Assembly (NCBI RefSeq): GCF_016458235.1
Contig: NZ_JAEMHK010000014.1
Location: 105,670 to 169,669, forward strand
DNA from: Geomonas propionica
GTDB taxonomy: Bacteria; Desulfobacterota; Desulfuromonadia; Geobacterales; Geobacteraceae
Length of the DNA stretch: 64,000 bases
Reading direction: 5' to 3'
Shown here: piece by piece, positions 39,618 to 49,561 of the stretch
How the letters are laid out: the number at the start of each line of letters is the position of its first letter
Position numbering within the stretch: position 1 is the first letter of the stretch
Translations under genes and position numbers: made by a program
The notes under the pieces: generated by a model
What the model was told of the DNA's origin: nothing
The model's database searches: none
What the model saw: the letters and a program-made list of their open reading frames with translations, nothing else

Positions 39618-40820
39618 CTATTTCCCGCCAGCATCTTCTGGTTGTTGTGCCACAGCCTCCCTTTCTTTGTAGGGTATCGCCACCCGAACTTGCTCCAGCA
39701 GGTCCTTGTGCCAGTTTTTTCGCATGCACGGCTTCTCGATCCAGATGAACAGCAGCGTGCTGAAAAAGAGAACCAGCGGGAGGAGCAGCCCGCTTGCCGC
39801 CAGCATCACCACCCCGAAGGGAGCGTTGCGCACCGCGTCATGATCCAGCAAGACGCGGCCGAAGCCGGTGATGATCTGGCAGTGGTAGAGATAGATGGTG
39901 TAACACATACCGCCGATGGTGTAGATGGCAGGGGTGCAGAAGAAACGGTTACTCCAGGTCCCCTTAAAAGCGGCGCAGTACGCGAGGAAAAGGGGGATGA
40001 CGGCAAAGGCCCGCGCTGCTCCCCCCTGAACCAGCAAGGCAAGCATGAGGGGCCAGCACAAAAGCGACACCAGGTCCCAGGCCGCCGTTGGTCGCGGTTG
40101 CTGCTTCCAGTCCGACAGGTAGACGTCTATCAGCAGGAAGCCGGTGAAAAAGAACTGAATGTGGCCGGGCAGGGCGAGTTCGTACCTGGGGGAGTTCGTC
40201 ATCAACTGGTTCAAGGCCGAGAATGTCGCGATCAATGCTACCAGCAGGGCCCGGCGCCATACCTTTGAGCCGAGCGTGAACACCCGGCAGAAAAGGGGGG
40301 CCAGCAGGTAGAACTGCAGTTCTATCTCCAAAGACCAGGCAACGCTGTTGATGGTGCTCATGGTGCCGTAGAGGACGTTGTGCAGGTAGGCGGCACTGGC
40401 GAGCAGGTGGGGCGACAGGTTGGTGGCATGGTGGCCGAACAGGCGTAACAGCAGATAGACGAGCACCATGTTGATGAGGTACGGTGGTTCGAGCCTGGTG
40501 AGCCGACGGGTAAAATACTGGCGCAGTCGCGGCGGCCTGTTCCCGTCCAGGTGGGCCTTGGCAAAGGGAAGGGCGATCACCGCTCCGCTGATCACGAAGA
40601 AGAGTTGTACTCCGAAGGCCCCTTGGTAGAGGAGTTTGACCATTCCTTCCGGCGGGGTGTGTTTCCCCGTCATGTGCTCCAGGTATCCAGCGATGTGGAA
40701 CAGGACCACGGACATGATGGCGATGAAACGCAGGCCGTCAATTTCGGCAAGAAACAGACCCGACGTAGTGTCTCTGGATGCCCTCGACACGACCCATTCC
40801 GCCAATCGCCTCAGTGGCAT
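39618..40820 (-). CDS. Acyltransferase family 3 membrane protein
   Basis: A 400-residue multi-pass protein. It shows the acyltransferase-3 start GLFLAEIDGLRFIAIMSVVLFHI and the GVQLFFVISGAVI segment, with about ten membrane helices. Such enzymes O-acetylate polysaccharides across the inner membrane. ATG 40820 has GGGGGAGG 8 nt upstream and is preferred to a TTG at 40844. It is convergent with the phosphoglycosyl transferase gene. Confidence 0.9.
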   Translation of the reverse strand: MPLRRLAEWVVSRASRDTTSGLFLAEIDGLRFIAIMSVVLFHIAGYLEHMTGKHTPPEGMVKLLYQGAFGVQLFFVISGAVIALPFAKAHLDGNRPPRLRQYFTRRLTRLEPPYLINMVLVYLLLRLFGHHATNLSPHLLASAAYLHNVLYGTMSTINSVAWSLEIELQFYLLAPLFCRVFTLGSKVWRRALLVALIATFSALNQLMTNSPRYELALPGHIQFFFTGFLLIDVYLSDWKQQPRPTAAWDLVSLLCWPLMLALLVQGGAARAFAVIPLFLAYCAAFKGTWSNRFFCTPAIYTIGGMCYTIYLYHCQIITGFGRVLLDHDAVRNAPFGVVMLAASGLLLPLVLFFSTLLFIWIEKPCMRKNWHKDLLEQVRVAIPYKEREAVAQQPEDAGGK

Positions 40821-40947
40821 ACAGGACGCCTCCCCCTGGCTCAAAAAATATAGTGACTTTAGTTAAGACTAGCGCAGCGGTTCAGTTACCAAACACTTGA
40901 CGTCACTGTTGACTCTCATCCGGCAAAGTTGAAGCCGCGGACTTTGC

Positions 40948-41823
40948 TCATCCTTTACTCGCCAACACGTAAACGACCTGATCCTTCCAGTACGGTTGCC
41001 AGTACGTATCCTTAACTTCAAATCCATTGTCTGTTATAAGCTTCAGCAGATTTACATACGTCGGATGCCAGGTATGCGAGTCTTTGTATTTCTTCATGCC
41101 AACAAAACCCAATGTTTCTTTGACGATGTCTTTCGCTAATCGTATCGGGGCCTTCCTGCCAGACTTTCCACCCTCTACAGAAAGGCCTATCAGCAAAGAT
41201 CCGTCAGGCTTTAACACACGATAAGCTTCTCTCAAGGCTAAATCGGGGACCTGAACATGGTCGAGCATCGAGCGCATGTGGACCCAGTCGAAACTCTCGG
41301 CTCGAAAGGGGATAAACTCGGCTACAGCGCCGACGAAATTGCATCTTTGCTTTAAACACTGGTATGCCTCGATCTTGGTTTTGGCGGTCTTTAAAAAGGC
41401 ATCGATAAAAGGATCTATTGAAACATATCTGCAATCTTTTGAGAGAAATTCTCGAACGGTTCCTGTCAGTCCGCCAACATCAAGTATGTCGCCCGCCATT
41501 TTGAAACGATCGTAGACAGGCATGTCGTTTTCTATTTCCTTCTTATATGCCTCAAGTCGGCTTTGATAAAAAGTTTCATTACGTTCCCAGCTTTCATAAA
41601 AATCCTGTCCACATTTCCAGTCGCTGTAACCATACGTGTTCTTCAGATACACACGGGCATCGATGACCCCGTTTTCCAGCTTGAAATTGTCAACGGCGCA
41701 GGGTGTCTTTTTGACCGGATCGGCTAGGATGCTTATTGCCCACTCATCAAGGTGTTCGTTCGTGAGTTCGGTTGCACCTGAAAAAGTGATAGTTGCTGCA
41801 TTTTCTGGTATGCCAGGCTGCAT
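40948..41823 (-). CDS. Class I SAM-dependent methyltransferase
   Basis: A 291-residue protein. The C-terminal half is a methyltransferase fold: ILDVGGLTGTVREFL (SAM loop), YVSIDPF, FDWVHMRSMLDHV and PDGSLLIGLSVEGGKSGRK. The N-terminal 100 residues are unassigned. AAAGGAG precedes ATG 41823; a longer frame to 41913 lacks a ribosome site. It is AT-richer than the flanking genes, hinting at separate origin. The substrate is unknown, perhaps a sugar of this polymer. Confidence 0.83.
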   Translation of the reverse strand: MQPGIPENAATITFSGATELTNEHLDEWAISILADPVKKTPCAVDNFKLENGVIDARVYLKNTYGYSDWKCGQDFYESWERNETFYQSRLEAYKKEIENDMPVYDRFKMAGDILDVGGLTGTVREFLSKDCRYVSIDPFIDAFLKTAKTKIEAYQCLKQRCNFVGAVAEFIPFRAESFDWVHMRSMLDHVQVPDLALREAYRVLKPDGSLLIGLSVEGGKSGRKAPIRLAKDIVKETLGFVGMKKYKDSHTWHPTYVNLLKLITDNGFEVKDTYWQPYWKDQVVYVLASKG

Positions 41824-42059
41824 TGAGGCTTCTCCTTTAAAATTGGCAGGGCGTAGCGATGGTGGTGGGGGCGCCCCCCCAACCAGGCAGATCGATAGGT
41901 GGCAACTTATCATGAAGTTTTAATGTTTTCAATGCGAAATGGGTTGAAGAAGGGCTTGGTCTGGGGCTATGACGCACAAATCGCATCAGTTACGCCCATC
42001 TCCCCTCTTGAAGGCGACCAGTTGCCTATGGCTGATTCGCCCTACATCGAGAATTATAG

Positions 42060-44003
42060 CTATGGCTGCCGCAGCAGCTCCGCTGCCAGCCGGCGTAGCC
42101 GCTCCTTCCGTTGTGACTCGCTCCCGGCGAGGTTGCGGCTTTCTTTCGGGTCTCTCTCCACGTCAAACAGCAGTTCGGTCCCGTCGCCGAGATACCGGAT
42201 GTACTTGTAGCTCCCTTCCTGCACCGCCACACTTCCCCTAACAATATGCCCCTTGGTGGGGTTACCCTCGAGGTTCATGCTGAAGATCGGACGTGACGCG
42301 GCGGGGGCTCCGTCTAGTTCCCGGCGCAGGCTCCGTCCGTCCATGGATGGGGGGACGGGGCATCCCGCAAGATCGAGCAGGGAAGGGGCGACATCTGTCT
42401 GCGATACCGCCTCACGCAGCAGGCGGGTTTCCTTTTGTCCCGGCAGGTGGATGAGCAGCGGGATGTGCAGCACCGGTCGGTACAGCGGCATGAGCCCGTG
42501 AGAAAAGAAACCGTGGCTGAACGATTCGCCATGGTCCGCGCAGATCACGACGATGCTGTCGTCGAGTCTCCCCGACTCCCTGAGAAAGCGCAGGTATCTT
42601 CCAAACTCGTCGTCTGCGTACCGGATGTTTTCGTCGTAGCGCAGGCGTATCTGGTTCATCGCTCCCTGGTCCTTCTTGTCATAGAAGAAGCCGTACCGTA
42701 TTTGGGACATGCTGTCGGTAAACCGATCTCCCGGCAGGAAGGTTCCTTTGAAGGGGCCGGCTAGGTACGGACCGTGCGGGGGGACGGTGTGCAGCCAGAG
42801 AAAAAACGGATTGTCGTCGCGCCGGGAAGCAAGATCCCGCGCTTGGTCGAAAATCAGGTGCGGGGGCATGGTTGGTCGCGTTGCCGGGAAACGCGGGTCG
42901 AGATACCACGCGAAGCCGTTGTAGATCTCGACGAACCAGAACGGGGCACTCAGGTGCAACCGCGACTGCAGGAGGAGCGACAGCTGGGTGAGGTACAGTG
43001 CCGGGCGCTGGTGCGGCGGGACATGGCTCATGTCGAAGCCGGTGAAATCCTTGTTGTCGAAATAGCGGTAGGTCCCGTTGACGTAGGGGTGGGCATAGTT
43101 CCAGTTCACGCAGAGTGCGGAGGTGGTGTACCCGGCGCGTTTCAGTACCGCGGGGAGCGAGTCGGGCTGCGGCGGCGCGTTGCCCCAGGGACTCGTGTTG
43201 ATCATGCGGTGCGTGACAGGGAGTTTGCCCGTCAGAATGGACGCGACCCCCGGCTTGGTCCAGTTCGCGGCGGCGACGGCATTGTCGAAGATGTAACACT
43301 CTTTGGCGAAAGCGTCGATGTTGGGGGTGGTAGGAAGGTGATAGCCGTACAGCGACATGTCCTCGGCGGAGAGGGCATCGAAAGTGATGAGTATCATGTT
43401 GGGACGCTTCCCATTGGCAGCGGGCGTCAGGTGGGCAGAGGGGAGGGGGGCTTCGCGAAAGGCCTCAGCACCGGCATAAAGAGTGGTGACCACCAGCGCG
43501 GCAGCCGTAAACGCAGCGATAAAGCGGCGGCCGGCCACCACTTCCACCAGGCGGCGCGCCTCTGCGTGGAAGTTGCCCCTCGACCGGTACAGCACGGCGC
43601 CCCAGAGCAAGCTCCCCGCCAGAAGTGGAAAATAGGAAACGTTGATCGGATAACCGATCTTAAGGAAAAACACCTTGGCGACGCGGGCGAAGTTGCAAGC
43701 GAAGAGGAAAAAAAGTGTAACCTCGGTTAGCAGGCCCACCTGCTCGTCGGTTCTCAGGCCACATGCGGCCGCCAAGCGCGAACATGCCAGCGAGCAAACC
43801 GCGGCGGGGAGCGCTATCACTGCGGCCAGCAGCACCATGATGAGCCCCAGCGCCGCCCCGTTTACTGCGACTTGCAGCGGTGAGAGCGACAGCAGGAGGG
43901 AGTCGAGCCGGTAGACGAGGTCGAGCGGGACCACGCCCAGCAGCAGAAAACAGCACCAGAGCCTGAAAAGGTAAAGGAGGCGATCGGGAAAGCTTACTGG
44001 CAT
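42060..44003 (-). CDS. Membrane-anchored sulfatase-like AP-superfamily enzyme, Thr nucleophile
   Basis: A 647-residue protein: about four or five N-terminal membrane helices (to about residue 190), then a periplasmic alkaline-phosphatase-superfamily domain. Metal ligands show in MILITFDALSAEDM and VVICADHGESFSHG. The nucleophile position reads NWTKPGVAS, so Thr replaces the Cys/Ser that sulfatases convert to formylglycine. This argues against classical sulfate hydrolysis and for a phospho- or sulfo-transfer or phosphodiester role, as in LTA-synthase-like enzymes. ATG 44003 overlaps the previous gene by ten bases. Confidence 0.82.
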   Translation of the reverse strand: MPVSFPDRLLYLFRLWCCFLLLGVVPLDLVYRLDSLLLSLSPLQVAVNGAALGLIMVLLAAVIALPAAVCSLACSRLAAACGLRTDEQVGLLTEVTLFFLFACNFARVAKVFFLKIGYPINVSYFPLLAGSLLWGAVLYRSRGNFHAEARRLVEVVAGRRFIAAFTAAALVVTTLYAGAEAFREAPLPSAHLTPAANGKRPNMILITFDALSAEDMSLYGYHLPTTPNIDAFAKECYIFDNAVAAANWTKPGVASILTGKLPVTHRMINTSPWGNAPPQPDSLPAVLKRAGYTTSALCVNWNYAHPYVNGTYRYFDNKDFTGFDMSHVPPHQRPALYLTQLSLLLQSRLHLSAPFWFVEIYNGFAWYLDPRFPATRPTMPPHLIFDQARDLASRRDDNPFFLWLHTVPPHGPYLAGPFKGTFLPGDRFTDSMSQIRYGFFYDKKDQGAMNQIRLRYDENIRYADDEFGRYLRFLRESGRLDDSIVVICADHGESFSHGFFSHGLMPLYRPVLHIPLLIHLPGQKETRLLREAVSQTDVAPSLLDLAGCPVPPSMDGRSLRRELDGAPAASRPIFSMNLEGNPTKGHIVRGSVAVQEGSYKYIRYLGDGTELLFDVERDPKESRNLAGSESQRKERLRRLAAELLRQP

Positions 44004-45763
44004 CGGGAGCTCGGTGTGAGGGTGGCGATCAATTCTGCAACATCCGTGACACAGGGGGAGGCCAACGAAAGTGGAGCATTCGAGAAAATTACCCCGGGGA
44101 CCAGGCTCGCATCGCAGCAGTGGTCGCCGCTCCACTTCTTCAGGTTATCCTCGACCACGTCCCCTGCGGGTGCGCCGCCAAGCGCGGTCTGCCAGGATGC
44201 GCGATAACCCGCAGCGAAGCCCGGCACGAGGTCCGGCCCCGCGTTGCCGCCAGGCGAGGTGGAGACATCATGAACCTGCAGCACGGCCTTTTGTCCGCGG
44301 TCCTTGAACTCTTCCAGTTCCTTTATCAGACGTTCCTTGAGGGCTGGTGCCTCCTGTGGCGCCAGCGACCCCTTCTGTTCGCGTCCCTTGATGTTGAGGT
44401 AGATGCTGGTAAAGCCGATGGCGTAGGCTGTCGTTTTGGCCCAGTCCACCCCCTGAAGCAGCGCGCCACCTTCCGTCGTGCCCGGCTGCAGGGCGAGGTA
44501 GCCCCGCTGCGCAAGCCAGCTGTTCAGGTGCACCGACCGCCGGAAACTTCCGAAGCCGTGATCGGAACAACACATCACGGGGACCTTCGGCGCCCGTTCC
44601 ATGACCACGCCGAGTATGCGGTCCATCCACCGGTAGTAACGGGGGATCACGTCCCGGTAGCGTTGGGCGAGTTTTTCGTCATAGGCGGGATGATCCTGGT
44701 CGTGCATGCGCCAGAAGATGTGCTGGATACGGTCGGTGGTGTCGAAAACGCAGGCGAGGAGCCCCTCGCGGAAACGCCCAAGCTCGTGCAGGAACATCGC
44801 CTCCCGCTCCGCCATGATGCCGTCGCACAGCGAGATGAAAGCATCCTCGTCGAGGGCACCGTCGTTGACCGCGTTGGTGTCTTCGGCCATGCCGAGGGTG
44901 GCATAGTCTCCGATCGCCCCGGCAAGCTCGGAAGCGTACTGCGGGGGGTGGGACACGGGGAACTGTTCCGCCTGGTAAGGGACGTTGACCGGGGTCATGT
45001 AGAGCGCGAATTCGGGGTGGACGCTGCGCAGGAAGAAGCGGCACAGGCCGGATACACTGCTGAAGAGCCCGGTGTCGAAGGGGATCGAGATCCAGGGGCT
45101 CCACTGTCCGGTCGCGACCGTGAAGCTTTGGCGCCCGATGCGGCAGACGATGGCGTCGCCGTCGATGGATATCCGCAGCGGGGCCGATGCGGTTTTCCGG
45201 CCGGTGAGGCCGACGGTGAAGGGACCGGCAATATCGGTCTGGATGACACAGTTGCGGCTCGCGATAGGGACCACGCGGCCCTTGGCGTCCGCCGGCAGGT
45301 GCTCCGGGGCCGAGGTGTACAGGGAGTAGCTGCCCAGCATCCCCCGCAGGTCGGGTACGCCCAGTCCCGCGAGCATCCGTCCCGCGAAGGGGCGGGGAGG
45401 AAACCCCATCGGCCACTTGAGCAGGGTGGCATCCCTTCCCTGGCGTGCAGCCTTTTCCCAGAAGGTTTCCCCGTTTACGGGGTTCACGTAGCGTCCCTGC
45501 TCCATACGGTGCAGAGACAGGTACGGGCGGTAGGTTTGCGGATCGCGATGAATGAAATCGTGGATGCCGTGCTGCCCCGGCGACAGCCCCGTGGCGATGG
45601 AGGACCACACCACCGGTGACTGCGGAGGGTTGAGAGTGGCGAGACGGCTGTAGCTCCCGCGGGCCGCCAGTCGCTCGAAGTTGGGCAGCTCACCACGCCC
45701 GAGCATGGCGTCCGCTATGCCGGGGTCCATCCCGTCGATGCCGATGAGGATGGCACCACTCAA
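43994..45763 (-). CDS. Type I phosphodiesterase/nucleotide pyrophosphatase-like protein
   Basis: A 589-residue protein of the alkaline-phosphatase superfamily, without a signal peptide or membrane helix. Metal and active-site segments: ILIGIDGMDPG, the probable nucleophile Ser in NPPQSPVVWSS, FDTTDRIQHIFWRMHD and CCSDHGFGSF. The best start is a TTG whose last bases overlap the cysN stop (TTGA), with GGGGA 6 nt upstream. A cytosolic phosphodiesterase beside ATP sulfurylase could act on APS or a related nucleotide; this is inference. Confidence 0.85.
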   Translation of the reverse strand: MSGAILIGIDGMDPGIADAMLGRGELPNFERLAARGSYSRLATLNPPQSPVVWSSIATGLSPGQHGIHDFIHRDPQTYRPYLSLHRMEQGRYVNPVNGETFWEKAARQGRDATLLKWPMGFPPRPFAGRMLAGLGVPDLRGMLGSYSLYTSAPEHLPADAKGRVVPIASRNCVIQTDIAGPFTVGLTGRKTASAPLRISIDGDAIVCRIGRQSFTVATGQWSPWISIPFDTGLFSSVSGLCRFFLRSVHPEFALYMTPVNVPYQAEQFPVSHPPQYASELAGAIGDYATLGMAEDTNAVNDGALDEDAFISLCDGIMAEREAMFLHELGRFREGLLACVFDTTDRIQHIFWRMHDQDHPAYDEKLAQRYRDVIPRYYRWMDRILGVVMERAPKVPVMCCSDHGFGSFRRSVHLNSWLAQRGYLALQPGTTEGGALLQGVDWAKTTAYAIGFTSIYLNIKGREQKGSLAPQEAPALKERLIKELEEFKDRGQKAVLQVHDVSTSPGGNAGPDLVPGFAAGYRASWQTALGGAPAGDVVEDNLKKWSGDHCCDASLVPGVIFSNAPLSLASPCVTDVAELIATLTPSSRCQ

Positions 45764-47007
45764 CGGAAAATCCCCGCGCCCGCGGGGATGCCGTCGTGCT
45801 CCACCACGAAGCGGCCCATCTCGGGAAGCAGTGACGGGTCGTCGCAAACGAGGTCGCCCCGGGTCTCGATGGTGCAATGCGCCGCCTCGCCGACGCAGAT
45901 CAAGTCGCAAGGAAGTTCCGCCTCGGGCTGTGCCGGATCGAAAACCTGCCTCAGCGCGATCGTCCCCTCGACGGCTTGAGTGGCGCATCGGATGGTGACC
46001 GCATCGCCGTCGCTGTACTCGCCGAAAAACCAGAAGATGGTTGCGGCGAAGCTGGAGCCGTGCCGTGGAAGTTCGCCGTGGGCGAGCACCGTCCCCCTTG
46101 CCGTTACCGCAGCGTCGGCGCCTGAAAGGGTCAAGCCGACGGCTTCTCCGTATCTGGCGCAAGGCGCGCATTCCTCTGGAAAGCTGAGGATTTTTTCGAC
46201 CGTCGCCTGATCGCCCCGCGGCAGCAAGCGCACCTTGTCGCCGGGGCGCACGCTGCCCGATTCGACCCTACCCACCAAGATCCGCTCCCCCGACTTCTGG
46301 TAAACGTCCTGCACCGGGAACCGGAACGCTCCTTCCTCGATGGGCGTGTAGTGCAGGTTGTCCAGGACATCCATGAGGGGCGCAATCCGGCACCAGGGCA
46401 TGTTGTCCGAGGGCCCGACGATGTTGTCGCCGTGGCGGGCAGATATGGGGACCACGGCGCTAGGCGAAAGCCCAAATTTTTCAAGTAACGCTTCCGCGGA
46501 GGTGCGTAGTTCCTGGAAACGCTCCTCGCGATACCCCACGGCATCCATCTTGTTGACCGCGACACAGACATCCCTGATCCCGACGATACTGAGCAGCCAG
46601 GCGTGGCGGTACGTCTGTTCCTGGACCCCTTCGGTGGCATCCACAAGCAGCACCGCCGCCTTGGCATAACAGGCCCCGGTGACCATGTTGCGGATAAACT
46701 CCCGGTGGCCCGGGGTGTCAATGATGACGTAGGGGCGAAGCTTTGAGCTGAAGAAGATCTGGGAGGTGTCGATGGTGATGCCGCGCCGGCGCTCCTCCTC
46801 GAAGGCGTCCAGAACAAACGCGAATTCGTCTTCGCGGCTGGTCTCGCAGGAACTTTGCACCATCTCCTGGTAGCGCTCGCTTTGGAGGGTCCCGGTATCG
46901 TAGAGGAGTCTACCGACGAGGGTGCTCTTGCCGTGGTCGACATGACCGGTTATCACGATGGGAAAGACCGATTGAATCTGTTCCTCAACCATAGGCGTTT
47001 GCTGCAT
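45760..47007 (-). CDS. cysN: Sulfate adenylyltransferase subunit 1 (GTPase)
   Basis: A 415-residue regulatory GTPase subunit of ATP sulfurylase, without a fused CysC (APS kinase) domain. G1 is GHVDHGKST, G3 is DTPGHREF, G4 is NKMD, followed by EF-Tu-like beta-barrel domains. GTP hydrolysis drives synthesis of APS by the CysD subunit. Its ATG shares a base with the cysD TGA (TGATG), and its TGA overlaps the next TTG. E. coli CysN is somewhat longer (475). Confidence 0.94.
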   Translation of the reverse strand: MQQTPMVEEQIQSVFPIVITGHVDHGKSTLVGRLLYDTGTLQSERYQEMVQSSCETSREDEFAFVLDAFEEERRRGITIDTSQIFFSSKLRPYVIIDTPGHREFIRNMVTGACYAKAAVLLVDATEGVQEQTYRHAWLLSIVGIRDVCVAVNKMDAVGYREERFQELRTSAEALLEKFGLSPSAVVPISARHGDNIVGPSDNMPWCRIAPLMDVLDNLHYTPIEEGAFRFPVQDVYQKSGERILVGRVESGSVRPGDKVRLLPRGDQATVEKILSFPEECAPCARYGEAVGLTLSGADAAVTARGTVLAHGELPRHGSSFAATIFWFFGEYSDGDAVTIRCATQAVEGTIALRQVFDPAQPEAELPCDLICVGEAAHCTIETRGDLVCDDPSLLPEMGRFVVEHDGIPAGAGIFR

Positions 47008-47813
47008 CACATGTACCCCAGCGACCGAAGTTTTTGCATGGTATAAAGGTTTTCCTTGTCCTGGGCCCTGCCGGCCCGCTCCGATTGGGTGGACGTTTCG
47101 AGTTCCGCGATGATCTCCGCCACTGTCGATGCCTGTGATGGCACCGGCGAACAGCACGGGACGCAGCCGATACTGCGGTACCTCGCGCCGTTGTTGCTGC
47201 GGTAGAGATCGACGATGGGGATGTTTTCCCGCTGCACGTAACGCCAGATGTCCAATTCGGTGAAATGGAGGATGGGATGGATCCGGTAGTGTTCGTCCTC
47301 GCGCAGGAACGAGTTGTACTGGTCCCAAACCTCGGCTGGCTGGTTTTCGTAGTCCCACTGGAACTCCGCGTCGCGTGGGGAGAAATAGCGCTCCTTGGCA
47401 CGGATGCCATGCTCGTCCCGGCGGATGCCTAGCAGGATGGACTGGAAGCCATGCCGCTCGACCACCTGCTTCAACGCGTTGGTCTTCAACTCGGTGCAGC
47501 AGTCGAGCTTCATACCGGTGCTGGGTCCCATTCCCTGCGCCAACTGGTGGTCGTTGCTGGCGACGATCAGTTCGAAGCCCCATTCCTTGGCCAAGCGGTC
47601 GCGGAACTCGTACATCTCGGGGAACTTGTAGCTGGTGTCGATGTGGATAACCGGAAAGGGGATCTCCCCGAAGAACGCCTTGCGTACCAGCCACAGCAGC
47701 GTGGTGGAGTCTTTTCCGACCGACCACAGCATCGCGATGCGGCCGTTGAACTTCTGGTAGGCCTCGCGGATGACATAGACGCTCTTCGATTCAAGCGCCT
47801 GATAGTAGTCCAT
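47007..47813 (-). CDS. cysD: Sulfate adenylyltransferase subunit 2
   Basis: A 268-residue catalytic ATP-sulfurylase subunit. The PP-loop motif is LWSVGKDSTT, with IDTSYKFPEMYEFRD and IRRDEHGIRAKERYFS following; CVPCCSPV lies near the C-terminus. AGGAG sits before the ATG. It makes APS from ATP and sulfate. It is placed in a polysaccharide locus, with no PAPS reductase or sulfite reductase gene nearby, so a sulfated or otherwise modified glycan is more likely than assimilation. Confidence 0.95.
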   Translation of the reverse strand: MDYYQALESKSVYVIREAYQKFNGRIAMLWSVGKDSTTLLWLVRKAFFGEIPFPVIHIDTSYKFPEMYEFRDRLAKEWGFELIVASNDHQLAQGMGPSTGMKLDCCTELKTNALKQVVERHGFQSILLGIRRDEHGIRAKERYFSPRDAEFQWDYENQPAEVWDQYNSFLREDEHYRIHPILHFTELDIWRYVQRENIPIVDLYRSNNGARYRSIGCVPCCSPVPSQASTVAEIIAELETSTQSERAGRAQDKENLYTMQKLRSLGYM

Positions 47814-47836
47814 GCTTTTCTCCTGCGGCTTTCGAT

Positions 47837-48064
47837 CTATTTGCTTTTGAAAAGGTTCAGGAACTTTTGGATCAGCAAGCCGGCCTGCCTCTTGAAGAAG
47901 AGGAAGATCCCCGCGATCGCTGAGATGATCGGGAAGAGGACCTGGAACACATATCCGCCCGTATTGGGATCGACATAGGCGTGGACAGGCCCCGCGGCAA
48001 CAAAAGAAACCGCGATAGTTAGTACTGTGATACGAAGTGCGAATTTGATCGATGGTGTAGGCAT
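47837..48064 (-). CDS. 75-residue membrane protein with a YVDPNTGG motif
   Basis: A tiny exported protein: signal peptide to about residue 29 (ending VHA), then YVDPNTGGYVFQ, a hydrophobic helix (VLFPIISAIAGIFLFF) and a basic tail. The Y-[VI]-DPxTG motif after the signal is seen in other small proteins of unknown function. It leads the minus-strand sulfate-activation operon, 23 bases before cysD, so it may anchor or regulate one of the downstream membrane enzymes. Confidence 0.72.
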   Translation of the reverse strand: MPTPSIKFALRITVLTIAVSFVAAGPVHAYVDPNTGGYVFQVLFPIISAIAGIFLFFKRQAGLLIQKFLNLFKSK

Positions 48065-48511
48065 AGTGGGCTCTTATCGCGGGTTGATAAAGTGAGAAAA
48101 TTTAGCACCGGTTTCTGATGCCGTCAAGGTAGGTCCTGCTTTAGATTTGCGCTCCCGTAGGTCCAGTATCGCTCTGAAACCAGCACTACGTGGTTACCTG
48201 ACAGTGCCACTGGTAGCAATGTCAGTTCGATCAAAGTGAAGGCTAGCGTTGACTAACATAATTTTGAGGGACATTCAATTGATATTTCCTCAGGTACCGC
48301 GTTTCCTCAGGTCACTTTGAAGATTAATTATTTGTCCCAGCCTCTTTCCGCCGGGGCGGGGTGCGCACGGATCCTTTTGCGGTCCACTTTTACTGTGTGG
48401 CTGATTTGGCGGTTGCTTTTGCAGTTACTGATGCTATAATCGCGTTCTTTTTAATGTGTGCATGTTATTCGTTGAGCCGCAGTTATAGATCAGCAACTGA
48501 GTGGAGGGTGA
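48065..48511. other. Divergent promoter region between cysDN operon and gmd
   Basis: No gene seen. It lies between two divergent operons, so it should hold promoters for both. A likely gmd promoter is at 48413-48440; the minus-strand promoter was not found by eye. It is AT-rich toward both ends. Confidence 0.6.
48413..48440 (+). promoter_or_regulatory. Likely promoter of gmd-fcl
   Basis: A perfect TATAAT at 48435-48440 lies 16 bases after a weak TTGCTT at 48413-48418, and 71 bases before the gmd ATG. Confidence 0.5.

Positions 48512-49553
<1,042 letters not shown>

Positions 49554-49561
<8 letters not shown>

Noticed and set aside
39501..40268. 255-codon plus-strand open frame opposite the acyltransferase
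   Set aside because: Antisense to a clear membrane acyltransferase, and its translation has no domain or ribosome site.
45764..46171. N-terminal extension of the phosphodiesterase-like gene into cysN
   Set aside because: The extension is Arg-rich out-of-frame translation of cysN; similarity to the family begins at the TTG that overlaps the cysN stop.
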